Assembly: GCA_003116995.1 (NCBI GenBank)
Contig: BDSL01000022.1
Coordinates: 868,001-932,000 of the forward strand
Direction of reading: 5' to 3'
Length of the DNA: 64,000 bases
From: Yamagishiella unicocca
Lineage: Eukaryota > Chlorophyta > Chlorophyceae > Chlamydomonadales > Volvocaceae
Both the position numbers and the translations under genes were made by a program. Under the pieces are notes generated by a model. The model saw only the letters and a list, made by a program, of their open reading frames with translations. It ran no database searches and was not told the origin of the DNA. The stretch's first letter is position 1. Every line of letters starts with the position of its first letter. This document shows positions 47,073-59,600 of the stretch, in pieces.

Positions 47073-49572
47073 CTTGCCGCAGCTTCCTCTGATCAACAGC
47101 CGCTGGAACCAGCAACCCGGTTTATCGGGTAGTCCTAATCAATGTGTTGCTTTCTCTCCGCAGGCATTATGGACGTGCGTCGGGCGAGGAGCCGTTGACC
47201 ATCCCCAAAAGGAAATTTAAAATTCGCCAATGCTCGTTCTAATTTTATGCAGATGCGGTACGTTGTATAATATGGCAAATTCCAATCCCGGGGTATGCAG
47301 GGACCATCGTGCCTTCGTGTGTAATGGTTTCAGAGCCGCCGGTCGGCCGGTGGATGCCCCATGCAGGCCCACCAGCAAAAATGTGCCCCCCTGCTTTGCT
47401 TATCACCGTGCTCACATTTGACTTGTGTATCGGCGAAGCATAGCTGCTCCTCGCTTGGATAGCGCGGCCAGATAGGGTATGCACCGTTTGTGAATAGGTT
47501 GGATTCGACAGAGCAGACACGAGGTACACGACAGGTGCGGTGTGGAGGTGCTCTTCGACGCAATAGACGATCCAAAGCCTTTAACGCAGCCCTGAATTGA
47601 CGCAGGCTGGTCCGTAGCTGCGACCCATGTAGGCTAAATCAGCCAGCTGACCCTAGGTGCCACGCTGGCAACTTGGTGCCGTGACGGCACGCCACGGCAG
47701 GTGGCCCGCCGTTTACCATTTCAGGATCGCTGTTGCCGCCAGCCAACAGAGGGCTTGCCCCTGCCTCTATGGAGGCGAGTAGCACGGATTGCATGAATGA
47801 ATGTTCGTAGGGATCGGCGTAACTGCAATCAGGTATGGCCAGGTTCTCGGTCTCACAGGGTCACACAGAGTCTCAAACCGGGACCGCCGGCACCGGCACT
47901 GCAATTGTACAGGCTACCTCGTTGTGCTTGCCGTAAGACCACCCCTTCGCCGTGCTTGCCCAACGATTCATTGCTTTACGATGTTTACATACCCTTGAGG
48001 GGGCTGCGAGTACTCAACCAGGACTCTATTTCCGATCCATTTCGATCCAGTCGGCACAACCGGGTGCTCGCCCACCGTCGCAACAGAGCGGCGCCACATC
48101 CGTTGGAGCAGAAGCTGCCGACCCATGGACCGCTGCCTGTGTGGGCAGCTGCTCCGCACGGTCCGTTGCGCATGACCAGGGAAGTGGGCGAGCAGGGAAG
48201 TGGGGGACCAGGAAAGTGGGAGACCGGCAGCCTCATGGCTACGGTGAGCTGCCAAGTAGGTTTGTAGCGCAGCCTCGCGCACCTCCAGTTTACAGTTGGG
48301 GTGGATGGCGCGTGTGCGTCCGCCGCCTTTGCCGCAGGGGCTCAGGTCGTAACGGACCTCGGGCCAGGCGTTGTGCTCGCGCACAGCTTCCGCACAGCGT
48401 GCCGCCTGACGCCTGCCCGCAAAACCCTATGCCTGGACTAACGCGTCGCGTCCTTTAAAACACCCGGCACATCTTTAAACGCCCCCACCACTCCAACCTG
48501 CAATGGACGCGCATCAAGTCAGGAACGAACTATCTTCACCGACCTCGCTGTCCGCCACCGCGGCATCGCGAACCTCCTGGCCTCAGCCGATGTTCGCCGG
48601 GCCCTACGCCGGTGCCCTGTCGTATACGCCTACTGGTACGACTGCGCGGAGCGGCAGGCCAGTCAGCGTGCGGAGTCCACACCCGAGGGCCCCCCACATC
48701 ACCTCCACCATCACGACCAAACCCACCTCGTTACGTGCGAGGCTCGTCCCGCGCAACACGGCAGTGGGCGCCCCGTGCAACGCCGCCACGTGAGCCCTTA
48801 GAAACACGACAATGAGCCGTACGGGGGGCTCCGGAGCGGCATCGGAGCGCTGCCCGGGCGGCGGGCCCGACACACCACCTCCCGCCACACGAGCCACATC
48901 CTCGCCCATGAACCAACCGCTGCTGCTGGGCAGTCCACCGCGCCACCACACCGCTCTCCTCCCGGTGGCTATGGCGATGCTGTGTTGGGTGTTGCGTTGG
49001 GGGTCCATGCTGAGTGTAATGTTGGGTCCTATTTCCAACCGGCGTTCGGCCCCGTGGTTCCCCAAGGGCGGCTGGGGGCCCCCAAGGGCAGTTAGGAGTC
49101 CCCAAGGGCGGTTTGGAGCAACCCTGTCTGGTCCCGCCTCACCCCCTCAGACCCATCGGGTTTTCCGTGCCGACGCACGAGTCTCCTCTTCTCCTCTCAT
49201 ACGCCTTTAGACCCCTTTCTGTTCCCGAGCCCAGCAGCCCCAGCCACGCCCCGCTGTGCAGCTCACTTGATGGCTACCAAGGTCGTCGCCATGCGGCCAC
49301 GTAGCGCCCTTCGCTGGCGGTGTCGTCGCCAAACATGCGACCTGAGCGCCCCAGGTGCTCTTGAACGAGTCCGGCTGTCTCCAAACACCCGCTACCGCTG
49401 GCGAGGTTGATACCCCGGGTACCCAACTTCAATCCTTCTTTCAACGCCTCATGCGACACCCCCATCCTGCTCCGGTGATAGCACAGCGTGCGCCGTGCGC
49501 CCGGCCACGGCCTCGCTGCGGCCTCGCTTTGCAGTTGGTGCCCGCCTTAGTCATCATTGGGAGCCGACAGAG
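47073..49572. other. Unassigned interval with coding-like minus-strand stretches
   Basis: No family recognised. Three minus-strand stretches have codon use and composition less biased than intron sequence: 48400-48230 (contains GKGGGRTRAIHPNCKLEVRE), 49065-48604 (contains RLIVVFLRAHVAALHG), and 49442-49275 (contains MGVSHEALKEGLKLGTRG, stop at 49274). They might be exons of an unknown gene, remnants of a mobile element, or 3' UTR of the bL31-type gene. I could not link them with consistent phases. 47100-48000 shows nothing. Confidence 0.3.
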
Positions 49573-50241
49573 CTACCGCTGCTGCCCCTGCCCCTGGCGC
49601 TGCGTCTGCTGAGGCTGCGCCGCCCGCTGCCGCTGGCCTGCCGGCCGGTTATACTTGGCGTAGAAGCCCTTGGTTCGGTCCGGGGCTGCCTGCTGGCCGT
49701 CGTCGTCGTCCGCCTCGACCTTGATGGAGTGGCGCCAAAGGCTGTGGTTGTACACGTCCTGTCGGGGGCGCGGGAAGTGGGGTGCACGAGGGGACGTGCT
49801 GGGTGCTGCCCGAACCAACAGTGCGGGTCCGCGGGTTGCGGCGTGCATGCGATGCGTGCTGGGTGAGGAGTGGAACATGGAGCAATCGGGCGCTTGCGCG
49901 CTTGCGAGGCGCATGCTACAGTACCGCAGTTGTCATCCGTATGCGGTCATTCGGTGATGTATTCGCTGCGGTCGGGTGCTGGGGTGGGCTCGGCCGGAAC
50001 CTTGGGGTGTGACAGGTTGGTTCCAACAGCCGCCTATCCCCCCTGGCATGCTTTGCCGTTTTTCCCGACTTCTCCGCCGCTTGGGCTTGCTCCAGGTCCT
50101 CGACAGCAACTGGGTACAGTCACGCAAACTCACGAAGTTCAGAAAATAAGGCTTCTCGCGGCGGAGAGCGGACGGCACAGTGATGGAGGCTCCGTTACTA
50201 AGTACCAAGCGCAAGCTGCGCAGAATAGGCGTGCTGGCCAT
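49573..50241 (-). CDS. Short bL31-type ribosomal protein, probably mitochondrial
   Basis: Two exons in phase 0: 50241-50134 and 49758-49573 (stop TAG), 97 residues. The product starts MASTPILRSLRLVLSNGAS and continues REKPYFLNF then DVYNHSLWRHSIKVEADD, ending in a basic Gln/Arg tail. The pattern of a beta-strand LVLSNGASITVPSA followed by a D-x-x-N-H-x-L-W box resembles the bL31-like protein of plant mitochondrial large subunits. Assignment rests on this pattern and the basic, short product, so it is moderate. The N-terminus could act as a mitochondrial presequence or be part of the mature protein. It is head to head with the ARF-GEF gene. Confidence 0.6.
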
Positions 50242-50653
50242 GTGGGCGTCAACGTTCACTGCCGAAGCAATCACGATTGGGTGTCCGCGACAGAGCCTTG
50301 GACTGATGCATAGAGGTCGTGCGAGGAAATTTGCTCTCTGTCCAGATACCGATGCTGCTGCCACAGTTGTGCAAATTGGCTGTCCAGCCACGGCATTCCG
50401 TACACTTGGCCTTGCACGAACCTGACGGTTTTGCAGTCGCTCATTACCGTGATCTTACACGTGTCCACTTGCATGTAGCTGGACACTTCACTAAATCTAG
50501 GGACATATGAATGCGTTCGTCCGTTGCCTCGGCGCGGCAGCTCCGCGGTGACCGTATTTGGCCACAGCGGCCGTATTAGGCCGAACTTAACTACAACAGT
50601 GTAGCTTGTCAAGTGAGCCCGTCAGAGGGCGCTTCCAAGGAGAGGGGACGAAA
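50242..50653. promoter_or_regulatory. Divergent promoter between the bL31-type gene (-) and ARF-GEF gene (+)
   Basis: 412 bp separate the two start codons. The interval is AT-richer than its surroundings and has no tandem repeats or intronic modules. No specific box recognised. Confidence 0.45.
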
Positions 50654-53600
50654 ATGCCGACCAGGCAGGCAGCAACGCTGTTGCTGAACCATGAGATTGC
50701 TTCTGTTATTACGGCTATGCGGCATAATGCCAAGTGGGCAATGGTACCACGATATTACGTGAGTTTGCTTTGGAAGTTGCCATCGTGTTGTTGTCCAACG
50801 CCGAAAGTCGAGGGCCACGGCCGTCCCAACTGCAGGAGGAGGACCGGAATGAGCCGAGCAAGTATGACGATGCTTTTAGGGCGCTTCGTTCGGACATATT
50901 CAAGTATCAGGGTGCGGTTTGCTTGTGGATCGTTGGTTCGCAACACCCGGGTGCGCCTGCTACTGAGAACGCTGTGGCCCTGTACGTGCAGACTGGCGGG
51001 AGGTGGACCCTATGACCTACCTCTCTCCGTTCTTGAACTTGATTAAAGCCTCGGACGTGAGCGGCCCAATCACTGGAGCAGCAGCTGTGGCGCTTCAGCG
51101 AATCCTTGTTAGCGACCTACTGGGTAGGTACATGGGTCAGTGTTACCCTGAAGTAACCGTGCGTCAATCCTGCAGCGATGCTAACTGGATTGCGGGTTGC
51201 GGGCTGCAGCTCCGGGGACCCGGAATGTGGAGGCGGCCATCAACCAAATCGTCGAGGACGCAACACAGTGCAAGTTCGAATCAACAAACAACTCTTCGGA
51301 CGAAATTGTGCTGCTGAACATCGTGCAGGTGGGCAGGGTGTGTGTGGTGGCGCACGCGCGGGCAAACCGCAATACCCCCGCCCTGAAACCATCTGGATTG
51401 CTTCAACCTGCCACCAGCGTTTCGTGCCCCTTTGCTTTCCCTTCCCCCCCCCCCCTCAATACTTAGCGCCAGATCCAACGTGCACAGCTGTCGTTCGTGT
51501 GTGTGGTTCGATCCGACTCGTTGGCGTGGCGTTGCGTTACGTGGCGCCGCGCCACTTCCCCCCAGCTGTCCTTGTAAACTTTTAAACTTTTAAACTGCTC
51601 AATGTTATCCGCTTCCGACAGGTTCTGGGTCAGGCGGTGGACAGCGCCGCGGGATGCTTCCTGACGGATGAGTCGGTGTGCAAGGCGGTGCAGGCCGCGT
51701 TCATGCTTGGCGACCCCGTTAAGAAGCCAAAGGAGTACGGAGGTGCGTCCGTACACCTCGCCAGGGCGCAACCGGCGCCGTGACCGCTTGGGGGCTCTGG
51801 GTCGGTTTCGCTTGGGCTGGGCGGGTTTCGGAGCGGGGGGCGGGCAGCGCGACGGGGCCTGGGCGATGGCAGCAGCACGGCGGCGGTTCGTAAGAGCATT
51901 GCAGGGACCGCGGCTCGGGTCGCCTCCTATGGGGCGTGACTGACAACCAGCGAACAGGAGCGGGCGGCGCGCTGCAACTGCATCGGCCTGTCTTGCTGGG
52001 CCGGCTGGGTCACCGTGGCAGTAGCTGAGCGGCGCCTGCCCGCAACAAAGCCATGGGGCCAACCCTGTCGGTGTTGGATGTTGGGAGGGGGGCGCCTGCC
52101 TGGCATATGGGTGCGGCTGTTGCGCCGTGTGCGGCAGAAACGCCCGGAGCGACAGCAGCGGGGGCGTCTGCGGGCGATCACATGGTGCTTGTTGGCCGCA
52201 TAGGGCCCTTCCGTCGCCGGGGAGAGAGCAACGGCGCCAACGGCACACGTAGTCTCTGTATCCTGCCAACTATCGCGCGGGTGGGTCCCTGGTCCCTCCC
52301 CCTGCGTGGTGCCGCCGCAGACATCATGGGCTACTACTCGCGGCAGACCTGTGGGGCCATGATCCGGACGGTATTCAAAAACGTGGCGGAGCAGCTGCTG
52401 GCGGCGCAGGCGGCGGAAGTGAACCAGGTACGCGCCAGTACGAGTCTCTCGGTGTCCGTTGGGGTTGGGGCGGTGAGGGGCGGAGCGGTGGGGGTGGGGT
52501 TGGGGGTTGGGGGGAAAGCCGCGAACGAAACCCGTCAAGGGGGTGTGCTGGTGCGCCGTGGCGCGAGCAAGGCGCGGCGTGTCCTGGTCGAGAGTGCAGT
52601 GGAGGGGGCCATGGGCGTGTGCGAGGCGGAGCGGGGGGCGGGGACTGGGGCTGTGCCGGTGTTGCCTGGGGGAGATGGGGCGGTGAGGCGGTCAGGGAGC
52701 GACGGGAGGGAGGGGGGCAGGCTTGGGAGGGAGGGGGGCAGGCTGGGGAGGGAGGGGGGCAGGCTGGGGAGGGAGGGGGGCAGGCTGGGGAGGGAGGGGG
52801 GCAGGCTGGGGAGGGAGGGAGGCAGGCTGGGAGGGAGGGAGGCAGGCTTGGGAGGGAGGGGGCACATGCCTTCGCTGGCGGTGGCGCGCACTGGTGTTGT
52901 GGGGTGGGGTGGCGGCGGCGGCGCTGGGCCTGGGTTGCGTGGGCGGAAAAGTACCGGGTGTGCGGAATCGCAAAATGTGGCTGGGGTAACGGAGTGTGGC
53001 TGGGCGTGGGTCGGCGGTGTTGGCGGCGGCGGTGGCGGTGGTGTCGTCAGGAGGCCTACGGTTGCAGCGCGGGCCAGGGCTGTGCCGGGATGAACAAAGG
53101 TTGGAGGGCTAGCTGGTCGGGGCTGGAGGGGTCGGCTTAGCACGGAGACACATGGAGTCGCTGCATGCAACGGATGGCTGCTGTTCGCCACTGCACACAC
53201 TCGCCCCCTCGGCCCGTGCAGCCGCTCCCCCCTGTCGGTTTTTTCCTTTTCAGTGCCGACCACACTGGTTCCCTCTCATACCTCCCGCTGTCCGACTCCT
53301 GCCCGTGCCCCCGTGCCCCACCCCCCGGCCCCCGCGCCCGCCCCCCGGCCCCAACCTGAGCAGCAACCCGCTCCGGAGCCGACGTGTCGGTACGGCGTCC
53401 GGGCGGCCGTGAACATCCTCGAGTTCCTGATCGACCTCATCCAAAAGGGTCCCTCCCTGCAGGTGGGTGGGGCCCGCTGGGCGGGTCGGCTGGCTGGCTG
53501 GCTGGGTAGCTGGCTGGGTGGCTTTCTGGCTGCGGGCGCCACCCAAGCAAGAGGACCCACTACCAATATGGCCGGGGGGGGGGCCTGGGGTATGCGAGGA

Positions 53601-56600
53601 AAAGGGGGGTGGGCGTGGGGTGGGGCTGGGTTAGAGAGGAAACTCCTGACCTGACAGAGGAAGAACAGACGATCCGAGGTGGAGGAAAGGTCGGGCTGGC
53701 GGTTGATGGGTGGTGGTTGCTCCTCAGTGCACCTGAGCCTGCCACGGGATCTGCCCACCCCTGGCTGGTTGCTTGGGAGCGAAAGTGATGAGGGGGAAGC
53801 ACACGGAGGCGGCGGCAGTACCGGAATGGATGGAGGCACGTCGCGCCGCGTCCCTGCCGCGGCCCCCTTCGCGAGCTGCCGCGTCTGTCTCGTGGCTGTC
53901 TCATGAGCCCGTGGTTTCCTGTTCGTCGCCGCTGCAGGGCGCCACCAAGGAAACGGTGGAGGAGATGGTGGTGTTCTCGCTGGACACGATACACGCGGTC
54001 ATATGCGTGGCGGGGGGCTCGCTGGTGCTGGCGGAGCCGCTGGCGCGGCTGGTGCAGGTGCGGGGGCGGGGGCGGGGGGTGATCTGTCCGGGGGGAGGCG
54101 GCTCAGTACGAAGGCAGCAGGCGGGGGTGGCATTGCCGTGCTGTGCTGTGCTGTGACGACGGCTGTGCTATGACGATGGAGGCCGCGCGGACGGCTCGGT
54201 GGGCCTGGGTGGATAGGCCCCTCTCGCCACACGAGTGTCAAGGGCCTTCTGGGTGCGCGGATCCGGTCAAACCCTGCTGTCCTACTCCTGCCCCCTCACT
54301 CGCTCCTCCCTGCCCCTGCCTCGCCCTGGACGCCCCCCTGTCCCTCCCTGCCCCCCCTTCAGGTGGACCTCTTGTACTCCATGTGCCAGGCAGTGGTGAG
54401 TGACCCGGCGGGGGGGAGGGGGCCTCCAGTCCTGGCTGGCCGGTACGGGTGGGTATGAGAGGAAACCAACCCGTACGGGCGGGGTGGTGGCGAGAAGACT
54501 CGGTTTCACGACATAGGAAACGGAGGGCAGGAACTAGCCACCGGCGAATAGGATTTGGACTCGCGGTTGGGGGTGCGGGTGTGTGTATCAGAGTCCCCCC
54601 GTATTGGCGGAGTCCCATTGAAGCAAGCAAAAAGGAGGGTGGGGGCCGGGAGGGAGGTTACTGGCGGCGTGGCCGCTGGGCGCACAGTAGCAGCAGCAGC
54701 AGCCAGCCCGCCAGGACAGCCCCCTGGACGTCTTCCGACGTAGCCCAAGGACCCGGCCCGGCCCCGTGGGACGGAGGCTGTGTGCTCCTGCCATGTGGTG
54801 CCGGCTCCACCCCACTCCACCCCACCCCACGCGCCCCATTGGCCACTGTCGCGCGGGCTCCCCGCGCCGAGCCCTGCCGTACCCCCTGCTCACCCTGCCG
54901 CACAGGTGTCGTACAGCAGCATCGCCGTGATCACGGGCTTCTGCCAGACGCTGTTGTGCGTGTCCACCTACCTGGGCCACGTCAGCATGGCGCAGCTGGA
55001 GACGGTGCTGCAGCGGGTGCTGCTGAGGCTGGCGGACGGCAAGGGGGTGCAGGGGCTGGAGCAGCAGGTGGGTGTGTGTGTGAGGGGGGGTTAAAAGGAT
55101 AATCCTTGAATCCCCCCGGTGTTTGGGGGGGGAGCCGGACTGTGTGTGTGTTTGCGGATTGGGTTCCGGAGCTGGGTGGGAACGCCTCGCGTGTTTCATC
55201 TAGGGGTATGACGGCCGTGGGGCGCGGTATCCTGGGGAGTGTCTGTTTCGACAACACGGGACTGGGCGGGGGAATGAGAGGAAACCCGTAGGTCGGCATT
55301 GGAAAGTAAAAGCCTGGAGGGGGGACTGGACCGGAGGGGGGGGGCGCCGAGGAGACCCGGTTACACGACATAGGAAACGGAGGGCAGAAACTTGACTGGC
55401 CGGGGGTGGGGGTGGGGGGTGCAGTGCGTCTGCGGCAGTTGGTTACCCAGGGGCTTCGAGGAAGACACGTGGATGCGAGGAAAACCGTTCAGGAAACCGT
55501 TTACCTGGGGTTCGGGGCGGCGCAGTGGGACGTGTGTGTATTGGAGCTTGCGCGGCAGCGCCCTGCTGCCCGACCCGCCCTGCTCGCCACCCCACCGTGT
55601 GTGGGCACCGCCCTCCCGCCGGTGAGCGGCAGCCCCAGGCCGGCCGGGGGATGGGCGCGGCTGGGCAAGTCGCCCCGCCCTTTCCCTCCTAGCTGCCGGC
55701 CGTGGATCCGCGGATTTATTTTATACCCTCTAGCTGTCAGCGGTGATCCAACCCCCAACCCCCGCACTCATCCGAGCAGGAGGCAGCGCTGGAGGGCCTG
55801 CTGGACCTCGTACGACAGCCCGATTTCGTGCACGACATGTTCGTCAACTGCGACTGCCGGGTGGAGCGAGCCAACCTGTTTGAGGAGGTGCGACCTGACC
55901 CGACCTGACTGACATGATTTGAGTGCGGCCTGTCTGACCCTGCCCCAACTGCGGCCTGAGTGCGGCCTGCTGGGAGTGAGTGCGGGCTGCGTTTGGGTCG
56001 GGTGGGCTCGCGAGGGGGGGGGATGTGGGTGGTCCTGGCGGCGCTTCCGTGTGTGAAGGTGGCAGCGACTGTAATTGTGGGAGCCAGCGCCGCCTCCCAA
56101 CCCACCCCAATCCAACCCACCCCAATCCAACCCACCCCAATCCAACCCACCCCAATCCAACCCACCCCAATCCAACCCACCCCAATCCAACCCACCCCAA
56201 TCCAACCCACCCCAATCCAACCCACCCCAATCCAACCCACCGCCCAGGTTTGCTCGCTCATCTCGAAGACGGCCTTCCCCGTGTCCAAGACCAGCGTGGG
56301 GCCGCTCAACTTCATCAGCCTGGAGGCGCTGCTGGCGGTGCTGAGCGCGCTGGCGCAGAGGTGGGGGCCGGGGCGAGGGAAGAGGAGGAGGCGGGGGGCC
56401 CGGGAGCGGGGTGGGGGGATTGGATTGTGTGTGTGTTGGGGCGGTGGGGGACACCCTCGCAAGTCGGGTGTCAGAAGCTGGGATCGGGGCAGCAGGGGTA
56501 GCCCGGGGGAGGAAGGCGGGGGCAGATGTGTTTTTTCCTCTCGAGCGAGCGAGTGAGAGCCGCTCACACAGGCGGGAGCGCGGGGTGGGGGCCGGGCGGA

Positions 56601-59600
56601 GCAACCTCACCTGTGAAATACGGTGAAACCAGCGCCGGTGCTCATTACCTCCAAACTCAAATCCCCCACCCCCCTATCCCTCCCACCGTCGTCGAGTCAG
56701 TTTTTGCGGCCGTCACCCCAAGTCCAGTAGCCTGCGCGCGCGTCCAGGTGTCCGAAGGCTATGCACCCGCTACACTTCCCATGTCGAGTTACCGGTTCTT
56801 TTATGTAACCCCCCTATCCCCCCCCTTACGCCTTCTCCTTGCCGCTCCGCTCCGCTGGACCATCACCTTCACCGCCCTCGGTTTGTCGGCCGTGGATTCG
56901 CGCATTCTCTGATCAACCCCCCCCCCTCCCCCCCCCTTCCCCGCCATGCCTCCCCCCCCTCCCCCCCCCCCGCCGTGCACACCGCCCAGCGCCCGCAACG
57001 GCCAGGAGCTGCTCCTCGCGCCCTCCCCCGCCAACGAGCTGCCCTTCTACGTCGACTTGTGGAGCCCCCTGGTCGCCGGCCAGCACCCGGACCTCAGCGG
57101 CCTTGCTGACGTGCTGCTGGCGCCGCACCCCTACGGCCACCACCACCACCACCATCACCACAGCCACGGGCAGGCGGCGACCTCGCGCCAGGCGTCGGCG
57201 GCGGCGGGGCTGCCGCCGCCGCCGGCGGCGGCGGCCGCCGGGGAGGCGGCGGGGGGCTCGGTTGCGGACGGCGGCGTCGGCGGGGTGCTGAGCGCGGCGG
57301 AGGAGGCGGCGAGGTCGGCTGGGGCGGGGGCGGCCAGTTCGCCCAGGTCGCAGCTGGCGCAGGTGGGGGACTCGGAGCGGGGGGGCGGGGGTGAGGAGGT
57401 GGGGGGGGGCGGGTGTGGAGGGGCGGGTGCGGGTAGCGGAGGCGATGGCGGAGGCGGAGGCGCCGGAGGCGGGGCAGCAGGAGGAGTGGGGTTTCGAGGA
57501 AGACCCGTGGATGCCAGGAAAAACCGTGGAGTGGGGGGGCTGCGGTTGAGGTGCCTCGACGCCTAAAGGCCGGCCGTCGGTGGAGGCAGACGCTAGCTGG
57601 CACCTATGCCGTATAACCGATTTTGATGCTACCCTACCCCCCCCCCCCCACGCCTCGACCCCCCCCCCCACGCCGCCCTATGCGCCAACTGTACGTCCCA
57701 CGTCGCGTGAACGGTATTTTTTGGTTGCACCCCCCCCCCCCTCACCCCCCCCTCCCCTCCCCTCCCGGGCAGCCCTCCTCGCTGTCCATCAGCTCGCAGC
57801 GCTCCACCAGCGGCCTGCCGCCCGGCAGCGGCGCCGGCGTGCGCGGTGTGCCCGTGACGGGACCGCTGGAGCTGCGGTGCGCCATGACGGAGCGCTGCCT
57901 CAAGGCGCGGATAGGTGGGGGAGGGGGGAGGGGGCGGGCTGGAAGGGGGCTGTGGGGTTTGTGTACGAAATGTAGGGATGGTGGGGAGGGGGTGGGTTTC
58001 GAGGAAGTCCCGTGGATGCGAGGAAAAACCGACGTTAGGACAGACGTTTTGAGATGCCTGCTGGAGAACTGGGTTGACGATACGAAAGACGAAGGTCGTG
58101 TGTCGATTCCCTTGGGAGGTGGAAGGGGGCTGTGGGGGTTTTGTACGAGATGAAGGGATGGTGGGGCGCCTGCTCACTGCTGCTACTCACTGCTGCTGCG
58201 CGCTGCTGCATTATGCTGCTGCGGCTGGTGGTTCCCGCTGCTGTTGCTGTTGCTGTCCGACGTGACCTTTCTGGTGCCTTTTGTTCACCGGCTGACCCTC
58301 TCCGCCCCCACCCTGCTCGCCGCTGTCCCCAGGTCTCGCGGTGGACCACTTCAACAAGGACTTCAAAAAGGGCTTTGTGGCAATGCAGGTGCGGGCGCGG
58401 CTGGGTGCCCCCCCCCCCCCGTTTCGACCCCCCCCCGGTTCTTTACTTGTAACCGCCCCCCCCGGGTGTTTTATGGGCCCCCTCCCCTGGTTGCTCGCCC
58501 GGGGGGTGCGGCCGCCAGCAGGACCCCCCCCCCAAAACACACATACCCGGGACACAATCCCTTCCGGTGCAATTGCTGGGTCGGCGAGGCCGGGGCTTTC
58601 CGTTTTGCCTTCAACGTTTTCTAACTTAAAAGTAGTTGAACGGATTAAACTTTAAAACGTACAAGACCTTTTTTTCTTTTTGCACCCCCCGTCGCTTCCC
58701 AATTATTTATACATGGACACCCAGGACACACATACCACCCCACCCACCCGGTGTCGGGATGGTCTCTTTCCCCGCCACCCGCCCACCCCCCCTTCTCGCA
58801 TCCACGGGTCTTCCTCGAAACCCACCGCCTCTGCTGCCGCCGTCACCGCCACCGCCTCGGTCTCCCCTCTCGCGTCGCTCCCTCCTCCCCAACCCCCTAC
58901 CCCGCCCCCCCGGCCCCCCCCCCAGGTCGCCAAGCTCCTCCCCGAGCAGCAGCCCCCCCCCGCCAGCGACGCCAACCCCGAGGTGGTGGCCGAAGCCAAG
59001 AAGGTTCTGGCCAGCCGGCTGGGGCAGTTCCTGCGCACCTGCCCCGGACTCAACAAGACCACCATCGGAGAGCTGCTGGGCGACCCGGACCCGTTCTACC
59101 TGGAGGCAAGAGCGGGGAGGGGAGGGGAGGGGGACGGGAGGGGTGGGAAGTAGCAAAACAAAGGGGAGGGGAGGGGTGGGGAATATCAACAAATGAGGGG
59201 AGGGTTTTGAGGAAGACCCGTGGATGCGAGAAAAGAACCGTTTAGGAAAGACGGTTCGAGGTGCATGCTGGAGAACTGGCGTAAGGGGAGGGGAGGGTAG
59301 GGTCAGGTGGGCTGGGCTGGGCCGCTCCGCTAGGTACAGCGGGGCGCCGGGTGTGGCTGGTCCCCGTCGGCGACACGGTCTACCTACCATGTGTATGTGG
59401 GCCCCCCTTCCCACCCGGCCCCCACGGGTTTTCCTCGAACCCACCCGGCCCCCAGCCGCACGCGGACACGCGGCTCTCAATCCCCTCCCTCTCCCCCCCT
59501 CCCCCGCCCAACCGTCACCCACCCACCCACCTCCCCCGCCCGCCCACCCGCCCACCTGCTCCCAGGTGCTTGAGGCCTACACCGCCGGGTTTGACTTCGG

